From Methylocaldum sp035627495 (GTDB lineage Bacteria; Pseudomonadota; Gammaproteobacteria; Methylococcales; Methylococcaceae): 64,000 nucleotides of DNA. Where the stretch lies: assembly GCF_035627495.1 (NCBI RefSeq), contig NZ_DASPLO010000210.1, positions 82,263 through 146,262 of the forward strand, read 5' to 3'. The notes beneath the pieces are model-generated. The model was not told where the DNA came from and made no database searches. It was given only the letters and a program-made list of their open reading frames with translations. The translations under genes were made by a program, and so were the position numbers. Below, one piece after another: positions 6,907 to 14,937 of this stretch (its first letter is position 1; each line of letters starts with the position of its first letter).

Positions 6907-7176
6907 ATGCTGAGAATCTATGCCGGAAATCTGCCAGCCGATACCACCGAACGCGAGTTCACCGAACTTTTCGCGGAACACGGCCGGGTACGTTCGATCG
7001 ATTTGGCGCGCGACATTTTTTCCGGCCGCTGCCGCGGCTTCGGCTTCGTCGAGATGGAGGGCCACGAGGCGCGGGCCGCCATCAGCGCGTTGAACGGATA
7101 TTCTCTGCGGGGCAACAGTCTGCGGGTCAACGAGGAACGTCCCCGCGGACGAGACAAGGGTGGTCGGCGGCGTTAA
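6907..7176 (+). CDS. Small RRM-type RNA-binding protein
   Basis: The 89-residue protein is one RNA recognition motif with RNP2 IYAGNL near residue 4 and RNP1 RGFGFVEM near residue 45, then a short Arg/Gly-rich basic tail. Such glycine-rich RNA-binding proteins bind single-stranded RNA and are usually cold-induced in bacteria. The start is supported by CAGGAGA 8 bp upstream. It lies 44 bp after the helicase and probably shares its transcript. It is paralogous to the next gene, which has a longer Gly tail. Confidence 0.9.
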   Translation: MLRIYAGNLPADTTEREFTELFAEHGRVRSIDLARDIFSGRCRGFGFVEMEGHEARAAISALNGYSLRGNSLRVNEERPRGRDKGGRRR

Positions 7177-7361
7177 AACCAAGGACTTATGGAGCGAAAC
7201 CGATGCTGAGTGCAGAACGTTACGCATTTCATAAGGCCATTTACCTACAGAATCCTTTTCAAAAAAGGTGTTTATTAATAGGTTCGTCGGGCCCGTGAAC
7301 ATGGGTTCGATCTGCATTTATTAAGTTTTTTGTTTTTTGTATCCCTATCGAGGAATTTTTG
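7177..7361. other. Leader between the two RRM genes
   Basis: This 185-bp gap is AT- and T-rich near the second gene (T runs at 7324-7340) and has a CCTTTT-C-AAAAAAGG near-palindrome around 7254-7268. It may hold the promoter and cold-responsive leader of the second RRM gene. No defined element is recognised. Confidence 0.35.
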
Positions 7362-7682
7362 ATGAGTACGAAATTATATGTCGGCAACTTGAGCTACAAC
7401 ATTGACAACAGCGAACTGGAGCAACTGTTCGCCCCGCATGGGACGGTACAGTCCGCGAATGTGATCATGGATCGCGACACCGGCCGCTCCAAAGGTTTCG
7501 GCTTCGTAGAAATGGGTACGGATCAACAGGCTCGAACTGCGATTAGCGCCCTTCACGGCAAGGAAGTCGGTGGACGGAGCCTGACCGTGAACGAGGCCCG
7601 TCCCCGCGAAGAGAGAACCGGCGGCGGCTTCGGTGGCGGCGGTAAACGTAGTGGCGGGTTCGGTGGTGGGTCCCGGTATTAA
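7362..7682 (+). CDS. Glycine-rich RRM RNA-binding protein
   Basis: The 106-residue protein carries RNP2 LYVGNL (residues about 5-10) and RNP1 KGFGFVEM (about 45-52), followed by a Gly/Arg/Ser-rich C-terminal tail of about 22 residues. This is the layout of cyanobacterial and proteobacterial Rbp proteins, which are cold-induced RNA chaperones. AGGAA lies 7 bp before ATG 7362. The TTG immediately before is not needed as a start. It follows the helicase and the shorter RRM gene, which suggests a functional group. Confidence 0.92.
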   Translation: MSTKLYVGNLSYNIDNSELEQLFAPHGTVQSANVIMDRDTGRSKGFGFVEMGTDQQARTAISALHGKEVGGRSLTVNEARPREERTGGGFGGGGKRSGGFGGGSRY

Positions 7683-7869
7683 TATTCGCTAAACCGGCGC
7701 CAAAGCCCTGCCTCGGCGCTGGATAAGTGGAATCTTCCCGGCCTCGCAATCGCGCATCGTTCCTAGTGGTAGGATAGGCCGGGATAACTTGCAGCTTAAG
7801 TCATTATTTCCGGAAAGCGCCGACGACACCGCGGCATTGTTACCTGTTTTTCTGTTTGGCCGATCGAGT

Positions 7870-8874
7870 TTACGCCGGCCAAAGCGGCGGTTCGTCCATC
7901 AATGCAATCTGTTCGCGAAGCTCAAGGATGCGGTCGTGCCAATAACGTGGCGTATTGAACCAGGGAAAGGCGATTGGAAAAGCGGGGTCGTCCCAGCGTC
8001 TGGCGATCCACGCAGCATAATGAATCAATCGCAAGGTGCGCAGCGCCTCGATCAAATGTAGCTCGCGGGTGTCGAATTCGAAAAAGCTTTGATAACCGGC
8101 GAGCAGATGGCTCAATTGCTGCGTCATCTCTAAGCGATCCCCCGACAGCAGCATCCACAAATCCTGGATCGCGGGACCCATGCGACTGTCGTCGAAATCG
8201 ACGAAGTGGGGACCGTCGTCCGTCCACAGCATGTTTCCGGGGTAGCAATCCCCGTGCAAACGCAGAGCACGCACCGGACCGGCGCGTTCGAAACAGCGCT
8301 TCACAGCGTCGAGGGCTTGCGTCACCGCACCCCGATAAGCCTCTATGATGTCCGTCGGAATCAGCTCGTGCGACAGTAAATAATCCCGCGGCTCTTCGCC
8401 GAAGCTCGCAATGTCCAGGGCGGGACGTTCACGATACGGCTTGAGTGCGCCGACCGCATGAATACGGCCGATAAGTCGCCCCATTCGCTCTAGTGTGGCG
8501 TGATCATTGAATTCCGGAGCATGGCCGCCTTGCGTCGGAAACACGGCGAAGCGAAAGCCGCCGAACTCATGCAGCGTAGAGCCCCCTGCGCCCGGCAGTG
8601 CGGGCACGACCGGCAATTCGGATTCCGCAAGCTCCCGCACAAAGGCGTGTTCTTCGAGAATGGCGCCATTGCTCCACCGTTCGGGCCGGTAGAATTTCGC
8701 CACGACGGGAGGTCCGTCTTCCATGCCGATCCGGTAAACGCGGTTCTCGTAGCTGTGGAGCGCCAGCAGACTGCCGTCGCCGTGGAATCCCGCGCTGTCC
8801 AGCGCATTCATCACGCAATCGGGTGTCAGGGACGAAAATGGATGGGCGTCTATGAGAGTGTTCATGGACTCCAT
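7870..8874 (-). CDS. srkA: Stress-response Ser/Thr protein kinase SrkA (YihE/RdoA)
   Basis: The 334 residues match the SrkA family throughout: SYENRVY and KFYRPERW in the N-lobe, the Brenner-type catalytic stretch LRLHGDCYPGN and the metal-binding FVDFDD. SrkA is an aminoglycoside-phosphotransferase-fold kinase that protects against stress-induced death in E. coli, in part by countering MazEF-type toxins and reactive oxygen. Two starts are possible, ATG 8874 and ATG 8865; the second gives the usual N-terminus but leaves a short spacing to its ribosome binding site. It is divergent from yceH and has no dsbA partner next to it, unlike E. coli. Confidence 0.93.
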   Translation of the reverse strand: MESMNTLIDAHPFSSLTPDCVMNALDSAGFHGDGSLLALHSYENRVYRIGMEDGPPVVAKFYRPERWSNGAILEEHAFVRELAESELPVVPALPGAGGSTLHEFGGFRFAVFPTQGGHAPEFNDHATLERMGRLIGRIHAVGALKPYRERPALDIASFGEEPRDYLLSHELIPTDIIEAYRGAVTQALDAVKRCFERAGPVRALRLHGDCYPGNMLWTDDGPHFVDFDDSRMGPAIQDLWMLLSGDRLEMTQQLSHLLAGYQSFFEFDTRELHLIEALRTLRLIHYAAWIARRWDDPAFPIAFPWFNTPRYWHDRILELREQIALMDEPPLWPA

Positions 8875-8984
8875 TCTACAGGTTGCGGCAGTCGTCTTTC
8901 TTAAAAATGCGATGCGAAACGAGATTTTTGGTTACTTCTAAAATATCACTGTTCTCCATTTCGAGCTCAATGTAACAAGCCCTC

Positions 8985-9647
8985 ATGAAAATAAAGCTTA
9001 CGCCTCACGAAGCCCGCGTCATCGGTTGCCTAATCGAGAAGGAAATCACCACTCCCGAGCAATATCCCCTCTCGCTCAACGCGCTGACCAATGCCTGCAA
9101 CCAGAAAAGCAATCGCGATCCGGTGTTCGACCTCGATGAAGCCACTGTGCAACATACGGTCGACGGACTCGTGAAAAAATATCTCGTCAGTGCCAGCAGC
9201 GGATTCGGCAGCCGGGTCACCAAGTACCAGCACCGGTTCTGCAATTCCGAATTTGGCGATTTGAAGCTTTCACAGCAAGAACTAGCCATTATGTGCGAGC
9301 TGCTGCTTCGCGGGCCGCAAACGCCGGGGGAGCTGCGCACCCGCGCCGAACGCCTGTGCAAGTTCGCCGACGTGCAGGAGGTTGAGACCGCACTAACCAA
9401 GCTAATGGACCGGGAAGAGCCGCTTGCCGTGAGACTGTCCCGTGAGCCGGGAAAACGCGAATCGCGGTTTATGCATCTGTTTTTTGACAGCCAGCCGCCG
9501 GCAATCGACGGGAATAAAGAGAGGGAGATTGAGCTTTCGGTTTCCGACCGTGAACGGCTCGACCGTTTGGAACGCCTGGTCGGTGAATTGGCTGCCGAAG
9601 TGAATCGGCTCCAGGTGAAATTGGACGAACTTGCGCCCCAGTCGTAG
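8985..9647 (+). CDS. yceH: YceH family protein (UPF0502/DUF480)
   Basis: The 220 residues show the family's N-terminal LTPHEARVIGCLIEKE, the QYPLSLNALTNACNQKSNR-like stretch, and a second winged-helix half with LLLRGPQTPGELR. The fold is tandem winged helices, and a C-terminal helix (about 180-215) looks like a coiled coil. The function is not established; a DNA-binding or regulatory role is inferred from the fold. The gene is divergent from srkA and convergent with arfB, whose stop lies 27 bp away. Confidence 0.93.
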   Translation: MKIKLTPHEARVIGCLIEKEITTPEQYPLSLNALTNACNQKSNRDPVFDLDEATVQHTVDGLVKKYLVSASSGFGSRVTKYQHRFCNSEFGDLKLSQQELAIMCELLLRGPQTPGELRTRAERLCKFADVQEVETALTKLMDREEPLAVRLSREPGKRESRFMHLFFDSQPPAIDGNKEREIELSVSDRERLDRLERLVGELAAEVNRLQVKLDELAPQS

Positions 9648-9674
9648 GTGGGCGTTCCCTATCCTACTATCTCT

Positions 9675-10088
9675 CTAATCAACGGGCTTGCTTCTCAAGG
9701 CTTTGAGTTGCCCGTGTTTGCTTTTGCTATCCAACCGCCTTTTCTGAGAACCTTTAGTCGGCCGGGTCGATTTTCGCGTCTTGCGCGTGATCGCTGCGCT
9801 TTTTATCAACGAGGCCAATCGCTCCAGCGCATCCTCCCGATTCTGTTCCTGGCTCCTAAACTGCTGGGCCTTGATGATTACAAAACCCTCGCCCGAAATG
9901 CGCTGATCATTCAGCGTTAGCAGTTTTTCCTTATAGACCTCGGGTAAGGACGACGCCTTGATATCGAAGCGCAAATGAATGGCAGTGGAAACCTTGTTAA
10001 CGTTCTGCCCGCCCGCTCCCTGGGCGCGCACGGCGTTCATCTCCACTTCAGAGAGAGGGAGGTACACCTGATTTGAGATTCTTAACAC
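9675..10088 (-). CDS. arfB: Alternative ribosome-rescue factor ArfB (YaeJ)
   Basis: The 137-residue protein has the catalytic GGQ (residues 26-28) in the release-factor-like context RAQGAGGQNVNKVSTA, and a Lys/Arg-rich C-terminal tail (about 105-137). In ArfB this tail inserts into the empty mRNA channel of stalled ribosomes. It hydrolyses peptidyl-tRNA on non-stop complexes. Length fits the E. coli protein (140). It precedes slyX, and with yajD upstream all three run on the minus strand at short spacing, possibly one transcript. Confidence 0.93.
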   Translation of the reverse strand: MLRISNQVYLPLSEVEMNAVRAQGAGGQNVNKVSTAIHLRFDIKASSLPEVYKEKLLTLNDQRISGEGFVIIKAQQFRSQEQNREDALERLASLIKSAAITRKTRKSTRPTKGSQKRRLDSKSKHGQLKALRSKPVD

Positions 10089-10123
10089 GGAGTCACGCGA
10101 GCCCTATACCTATTACATGCCAT

Positions 10124-10330
10124 TCAATAATGGGGCGGCTTCTCATCCACGACTTTGACTGCGTCGGCAGCGAACGACAATTGCTTGATACGATCAACGA
10201 GAAGCCTGCAAGTCGCCTCCAATTGATCGATCTGTCTTTGCTGTTCGCAGACCACGTTATTCAATGCCTGAATCGTGTCTTCCTGATAGGCGAGTTTGGT
10301 TTCCAAATCAACCAGGCGTTTTTCGATCAT
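10124..10330 (-). CDS. slyX: SlyX family protein
   Basis: This 68-residue acidic coiled-coil protein carries the family signature LE-x-KLAYQEDTI...LN..V..QQ.QI..L and the terminal PPHY. SlyX is linked genetically to slyD in enterics, but its function is unknown. It is 35 bp upstream of arfB on the same strand. Confidence 0.92.
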   Translation of the reverse strand: MIEKRLVDLETKLAYQEDTIQALNNVVCEQQRQIDQLEATCRLLVDRIKQLSFAADAVKVVDEKPPHY

Positions 10331-10370
10331 GCTCCGACTTTCACGATGGAAAAAAACGGATTAGGCCTTA

Positions 10371-10745
10371 TCATTCTTGCTTTTTCAATAGGGCGCCGAG
10401 GTCGGCGAATGGCTTGAAGGTGGTATTCGCATCCTGACGCCCTCCTCCGCTCGATTGCCCTGCATTCAGGTAGCGAGAATGCTCGTTATCGTGGCAATAA
10501 AGACAAAGCAGTTCCCAATTGCTGCCGTCCGGCGGATTATTGTCGTGATTGTGATCTCTATGGTGGACCGTGAGCTCGCTGAGATTTTCCAACGAAAATT
10601 CACGGGCGCAGCGCCCGCAAACCCAGGGGTATAGCTTTAACGCCTGCTCCCGATAGCCGCGTTCCCGCTCTTCCCGGTTACGCCGGGCCTCGGCAACGAC
10701 TTGATCGAGCTTCTTATTATCGGATCCGGTTTTCGAGACGGGCAT
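10371..10745 (-). CDS. yajD: YajD family HNH nuclease
   Basis: The 124-residue protein has an HNH motif: paired cysteines CGRC, the HHRDHNHDN core, an N-x-x-LLCLYCH segment and a final H, binding one structural zinc. A helical basic N-terminus precedes it. Family members are small HNH nucleases of unknown role, not phage terminase-associated here. The gene is divergent from ydbH with only 51 bp between starts, so their promoters must overlap. Confidence 0.92.
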   Translation of the reverse strand: MPVSKTGSDNKKLDQVVAEARRNREERERGYREQALKLYPWVCGRCAREFSLENLSELTVHHRDHNHDNNPPDGSNWELLCLYCHDNEHSRYLNAGQSSGGGRQDANTTFKPFADLGALLKKQE

Positions 10746-10796
10746 GGTTCTTCCTCACGATGGTTCATAGCCAAGTTTGATCTAAAAATATGCGCC

Positions 10797-13322
10797 ATGT
10801 TCGCTACAAAAGAAACCCGCTCCGTGCGGCAAAATCGACGTCTGTTCTTGCTGCTGACCGGTGTCGTGACGCTCATCGCGATTTATTTGGCGCTCCCTCT
10901 AATCATCGCGGAATATCTTCAATATCGGCTTACCCTGGCCGGGTTTACTCAAGTCGATGTGAGTTCCGGGCGTCCATCATGGAATGAACTTCGCCTCGAC
11001 GCCATTCAACTGAGCCGCCGCTCCGGAAACCGAATTTTCACCGCCGGGGCAAAGGATGTGACTATTTGCTATCGGCCTTTGGAACTGCTGTCAGGGCATT
11101 TCGCCAGTATTCAGATTCCGAAGACGGTGATCGAGAGCGGCTTCATCGAGAACGAAATGCCGGCTCAGAGTGACGCCGTTGAAAACTTTAGGCCTATAGC
11201 TTTGAGCGCTTTCGCGCCAGGACAATGGCTATCCCGATTGCCGACCGACGAACTGTCTCTCGACGATTTGAATCTGCATCTCCGGATTCCAAACGGTGGG
11301 CAATACACGCTACACGCGGCGGGTCACATCCGGGATGGCCAGGGAATATTGACCGGAGAAATTCGCCCGACGGAAGGGCAACTCTTCACATTCTCGGCGC
11401 GTGCCGCCGTGAACGGTGAATTCAGTCTGGATGTCCGGGCATCGGGAACTCCCGCGCCGCCAATTCTTCATATCGCCACCCATGCAGGCGAGATTAAGGA
11501 CCGCCACTTGAACGTTGACGGCTTGGCTCAGGCCAGCTTGGACGGCATCGAGCTGTTACTGCGTCCTTGGTTCGGGTCTGGCGAGAAACCACCGCTGCTG
11601 CACGGAAGCCTGGAAAGCCGCTGGCAAGGCACCGTTCCGGCCGCAAACGGTACATGGGAAGGCGTGAAGATCAGCAGTGATCACAGCCTCAAGATCAAGG
11701 CCGAGCAGTTGGGCGATGCATTCCGAAGTGCCGAGGCCCGCATCGACGCTACCGCCCGGCTCGAAGGAAATCAAATCCGTTGGCAGCTTGGAAACGAGTC
11801 GACCTTGGTGGCTCGACTCAGCGTTCGAGCAAATACTCAGGCGGAGCCACAGGTCGCGATGACTTTCCCGAAAGGGCTGGCCGGCCAAGTTGAACTGGCG
11901 CCGGAGAGAATGATGCTTAGCCTTACCGCCGGGCTTCCCGTACATCTCGCCCCTGTTGACTGGAAGGGATTTTCATCGTCCGTGATCCATATCGAACTCG
12001 CCGATGCCGCGAAGCTCCGCTACGACCTGAAACCCGGCCGATGGGCATGGGAGCCTTTCGCGCTCTCGACTAAGCCAATATCCCTAGATTCGCCCGATGG
12101 CGCGATTCAGACTGATGCGATCACCTTCGAGATCGATGAGCTCAGCGGAGGAGATACCGAATGGCAAGGCAAAGGCGAGCTGCGCGTTGCGAATCTCAAG
12201 CCGAAGATTCAGGGTAAGCCCTTACCCACCGGCGACGTGCTGATCAAATTCCAGGGGGATTCGAAGCGGCTCGATGTGGAGAGCACGATGACGGTTTCCC
12301 AAGGCAAATTGGTCTTGAACGGGCAGGCTCGGCACGAGTTTGCTAGCGGCAAGGGGGCAGCACAGTTCGAACTAGCTCCGGTCGTTTTCGGCGAATCCGG
12401 TTTCAAGCTGAGTCAATTGCTGGAATCCTGGCCTTATCCTGTCGACCTGCATGCGGGCAGGATCAATGCAGTCGGCGGCAGCTCTTGGAGCCGGTCGGCA
12501 TCGCACGGCGCCCCCGAAGCGCTGCGGCTTGAAAACGAGGTCACCGTAAACGTCGAGGGTCTCGCCGGCCGCTTCAAAACCATCCGCTTCGATCAGCTCG
12601 ACGCCCACCTCGCTTTGTCGGATCAAGGCGGTTTACGGACTATCGATCCCGTTCGGCTGAAGGTCGCGCAACTCGATTTGGGTATTCCGATCACCGAACT
12701 GAACGCGGAAGCCGCCGTAACGCATCATCCCCAAAGCGGCGGTCCGATAATCGACGTGCGACAGTTTGGCGCCAATCTCCTCGGCGGCACGGTCCATAGC
12801 AGCCCCTTTTTATGGGATACCGCCCATCCGAGTCATCCGGTTGTCCTTGTGCTGCAAGGTTTGTCGCTGAGTCAGATCATCGCACTCGAAAGACAGCAAG
12901 GCGTGGAAGGTTCCGGCCTCCTCGACGGACGGTTGCCGTTGGAAATAACCAAGACTCATGTCGCACTCCGCGGAGGCGAGCTTCATGCGCGTCCGCCCGG
13001 AGGTTGGATTCGCTATCGACCCACGGAAGAAGTCAGGGCGATGGCCAAAGGCAATCTAAGCCTGGAGTTCGTATATCAAGCCCTAAGCAACCTGCAATAC
13101 AAAACGCTGAAGGTTAATGCCGATAGCACCCCCAAGGGCGATATGACCCTGCGGGTCGAATTGAGGGGCCATAACCCGGATTGGCAGTCCGGACGACCCA
13201 TACATCTTAATCTGAATCTCCGCGAAAACATTTTGATGCTCCTGCGCAGCTTGAGAGTCGCCGACGAATTGACCGATCGCATGAATCGCCAGATCCAAGA
13301 GCATTACCGGAAAAAACATTAG
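10797..13322 (+). CDS. ydbH: YdbH-type AsmA-like intermembrane lipid transport protein
   Basis: The 841-residue protein has one N-terminal membrane anchor (about residues 14-36, LLLTGVVTLIAIYLALPLII) and then a long periplasmic beta-rich region, as expected of a bridge-like groove protein. YdbH acts with TamB and YhdP in moving phospholipid across the periplasm to the outer membrane. The C-terminal domain (about 690-830, including the G-x-LDGRLPLEI and PPGGWIRYRP stretches) is the most family-specific part. ATG 10797 places the anchor at the correct distance. The next two genes are ynbE and ydbL, completing the known operon, which makes the call firm despite low overall similarity. Confidence 0.9.
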   Translation: MFATKETRSVRQNRRLFLLLTGVVTLIAIYLALPLIIAEYLQYRLTLAGFTQVDVSSGRPSWNELRLDAIQLSRRSGNRIFTAGAKDVTICYRPLELLSGHFASIQIPKTVIESGFIENEMPAQSDAVENFRPIALSAFAPGQWLSRLPTDELSLDDLNLHLRIPNGGQYTLHAAGHIRDGQGILTGEIRPTEGQLFTFSARAAVNGEFSLDVRASGTPAPPILHIATHAGEIKDRHLNVDGLAQASLDGIELLLRPWFGSGEKPPLLHGSLESRWQGTVPAANGTWEGVKISSDHSLKIKAEQLGDAFRSAEARIDATARLEGNQIRWQLGNESTLVARLSVRANTQAEPQVAMTFPKGLAGQVELAPERMMLSLTAGLPVHLAPVDWKGFSSSVIHIELADAAKLRYDLKPGRWAWEPFALSTKPISLDSPDGAIQTDAITFEIDELSGGDTEWQGKGELRVANLKPKIQGKPLPTGDVLIKFQGDSKRLDVESTMTVSQGKLVLNGQARHEFASGKGAAQFELAPVVFGESGFKLSQLLESWPYPVDLHAGRINAVGGSSWSRSASHGAPEALRLENEVTVNVEGLAGRFKTIRFDQLDAHLALSDQGGLRTIDPVRLKVAQLDLGIPITELNAEAAVTHHPQSGGPIIDVRQFGANLLGGTVHSSPFLWDTAHPSHPVVLVLQGLSLSQIIALERQQGVEGSGLLDGRLPLEITKTHVALRGGELHARPPGGWIRYRPTEEVRAMAKGNLSLEFVYQALSNLQYKTLKVNADSTPKGDMTLRVELRGHNPDWQSGRPIHLNLNLRENILMLLRSLRVADELTDRMNRQIQEHYRKKH

Positions 13323-13406
13323 ACCGCATCGCTGCGGCGGGTGGATATCAGGAAAACTCGATGCTATCCTCAGCCGCTCTTTTCGACCTCGATACAGAAA
13401 ACAACA

Positions 13407-13607
13407 ATGATGCGAGGCATTTTTTTCGCAAAGGTTTCTTCTCTCGCTGTGATGACGCTGTTCGCGGCTTGTACCCCTCGCGTCGAGCTGGCCGCACCGC
13501 AGGAACCCATCACCATCAATCTCAACGTCAAGATCGACCACGAAGTCCGAGTCAAAGTCGAAAAAGACTTGGAAGACGTACTCTCGAAAGAGAGCGGGTT
13601 GTTTTGA
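13407..13607 (+). CDS. ynbE: YnbE-like outer-membrane lipoprotein
   Basis: The 65-66 residue lipoprotein has a short hydrophobic signal ending at FAA-Cys, followed by TPRVELAAPQEPITINLNVKI, which is almost the same as in E. coli YnbE. YnbE docks onto the C-terminal end of YdbH by beta-strand addition and connects the bridge to the outer membrane. Start is one of two adjacent ATGs (13407 or 13410). It lies 84 bp after ydbH and 18 bp before ydbL. Confidence 0.9.
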   Translation: MMRGIFFAKVSSLAVMTLFAACTPRVELAAPQEPITINLNVKIDHEVRVKVEKDLEDVLSKESGLF

Positions 13608-13625
13608 TTCGAACGAGGATTTGTC

Positions 13626-13982
13626 ATGTCCAAATATATCCCCTTGCGCGGGTTGATTGCGCCCTTGTTGGCATTGGTGCTTGGCGTGGCGGGCTGGGCG
13701 CCGGCGAGTTGGGCGATCGGTCTTGACGACGCGAAGAGGCAGGGCTTGGTGGGCGAACAGCCTAACGGTTATCTCGATGCGGTAGTACCTGACGCGTCCG
13801 CAGATGTCAGGGCGCTCATCGCGGATATCAACACCAAGCGCCGCCAGAAATACGAGCAGGTCGCCAAGACTAACGGCACCAGTTTACACGTGGTGGAAAC
13901 CTTGGCCGGGAAAACGGCTATCGAGAAGACGCCGCCAGGTCAGTACGTCAGATCGCCTTCGGGACGCTGGATTAAGAAATAG
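13626..13982 (+). CDS. ydbL: YdbL family periplasmic protein (DUF1318)
   Basis: The 118-residue protein has a cleavable signal peptide (hydrophobic about 8-28, cut near ASWA) and the DUF1318 region: LDDAKRQGLVGEQPNGYLDAV, I-x-x-INTKRRQKYEQVAK, and a final GQYVRSPSGRWIKK. YdbL is reported to control assembly of YdbH with YnbE. It closes the operon; a dispersed repeat with a strong hairpin follows at about 14195. Confidence 0.92.
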   Translation: MSKYIPLRGLIAPLLALVLGVAGWAPASWAIGLDDAKRQGLVGEQPNGYLDAVVPDASADVRALIADINTKRRQKYEQVAKTNGTSLHVVETLAGKTAIEKTPPGQYVRSPSGRWIKK

Positions 13983-14376
13983 CGACCCGGCATGATGGCT
14001 AACGCTCTGATTTCTATATCAGTTTATGGCCTATCGGTCGCGTAGCGCATTTTTGAATCCGTTTTATGGGTTTTCTGTATTCTCCCGTATGGCACGCCCG
14101 AGCATCGCCGCCTAGAGCCGGATCAGCCCAGAGGGGCGCGGCTCCAGGCGGTGACGCGCAGGATCAGCGCGCCATCCGGGTGCCTTTTCTTTTGGTTGCT
14201 TTTCTTTGGGCAAACAAAGAAAAGTAACTCGCCTGCGGGGCGATACCCGCTCCAAACTAAGGCGCCGCCAACAGCGGCTTCCTTTTCTACGTAACGCCTC
14301 ATGCTACGCAGACCGTACATTAGAGCTGAAAACGCTTTAGTACCACCGTTTTTTTCCACAAATAAGGAGATACACC
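13983..14376. other. Intergenic region with a dispersed repeat before the fae-like gene
   Basis: 394 bp without a gene. The central part (about 14170-14250) is a copy of a dispersed element with a stem GTTGCTTTTCTTTG / CAAAGAAAAGTAAC at 14195-14208 and 14215-14228. The right end must hold the promoter of the Fae-like gene, whose ribosome binding site AAGGAGA is at about 14365. Confidence 0.6.
14195..14228. repeat. Hairpin of a dispersed repeat, possibly also terminator for ydbL
   Basis: Arms of 14 bp, 13 paired plus one G-T, enclose GGCAAA. The sequence type (GTTxCTTTTCTTTGGGCAAxCAAAGAAAAGTAAC) recurs in many proteobacterial genomes between genes. It could stop transcription on either strand. 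Confidence 0.6.
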
Positions 14377-14913
14377 ATGTCGGACAAGATCATCTTCAAA
14401 ACCGGCGAGGCCACGGTACTCGCCGCCGAAGGGCAATACACCGATGCCATGCCGGAAATTCTCATCGGCGACATGAACGGCCCGGTTGGGCAAGCCTTCG
14501 CCAACATGATGGGGCAATCGGCGGGACACACCCGCATGTTCGCGATCCGCGCCTGCAATCAGCAAGTGCGCCCCGCCACTTTGATGGTGCCGAAAGTCAC
14601 CATGAAAAGCAGCGCCTACGTCAACCTATTCGGCGGCGTGGTTCAGTCGGCCACGGCGGATGCAGTGCTGGACTGCGTAATCGAGGGCATCATTCCTCGC
14701 GATCAGGCCAATCACCTTTGCATCATCAGCCTGATCTGGATCGATCCCGAGTGCGCCAACGATCCCAACCTGGACGAAAAGGACCTGTACCGCACGAATT
14801 ACGAGGCGACCAAATTGGCCATCAAGCGCGCGCTTAACGATGAGCCCTCCATTGAGGAACTGATCGCCAACCGCCATACGATCAAGCACGATATGTACGA
14901 TCCGGAAGCCTAA
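14377..14913 (+). CDS. Formaldehyde-activating enzyme-like protein (Fae paralogue)
   Basis: Fae condenses formaldehyde with tetrahydromethanopterin in C1 oxidation. This 178-residue protein keeps the family frame: GPVGQAFANMM, GHTRMFAIRACN, PATLMVPKVTMK, and the C-terminal NYEATKLAIKRALNDEPS. It departs at the active-site segment: where true Fae has A-H-[IV]-D-L-I-I-G, this has A-M-P-E-I-L-I-G, so the catalytic His is Met. Divergent Fae homologues (Fae2/Fae3 types) exist in methylotrophs without a settled function; a formaldehyde-binding or sensing role is only a guess. AAGGAGA lies 6 bp before the ATG. No H4MPT pathway genes are adjacent. The presence of the gene supports a methylotrophic host. 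Confidence 0.88.
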   Translation: MSDKIIFKTGEATVLAAEGQYTDAMPEILIGDMNGPVGQAFANMMGQSAGHTRMFAIRACNQQVRPATLMVPKVTMKSSAYVNLFGGVVQSATADAVLDCVIEGIIPRDQANHLCIISLIWIDPECANDPNLDEKDLYRTNYEATKLAIKRALNDEPSIEELIANRHTIKHDMYDPEA

Positions 14914-14937
14914 GCGCAAGGGGGAAACGGCAGCCGA

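Noticed and set aside
6600..7298. 232-codon frame spanning the end of the helicase and the first RRM gene
   Set aside because: Out of frame with both well-supported genes and basic low-complexity sequence.
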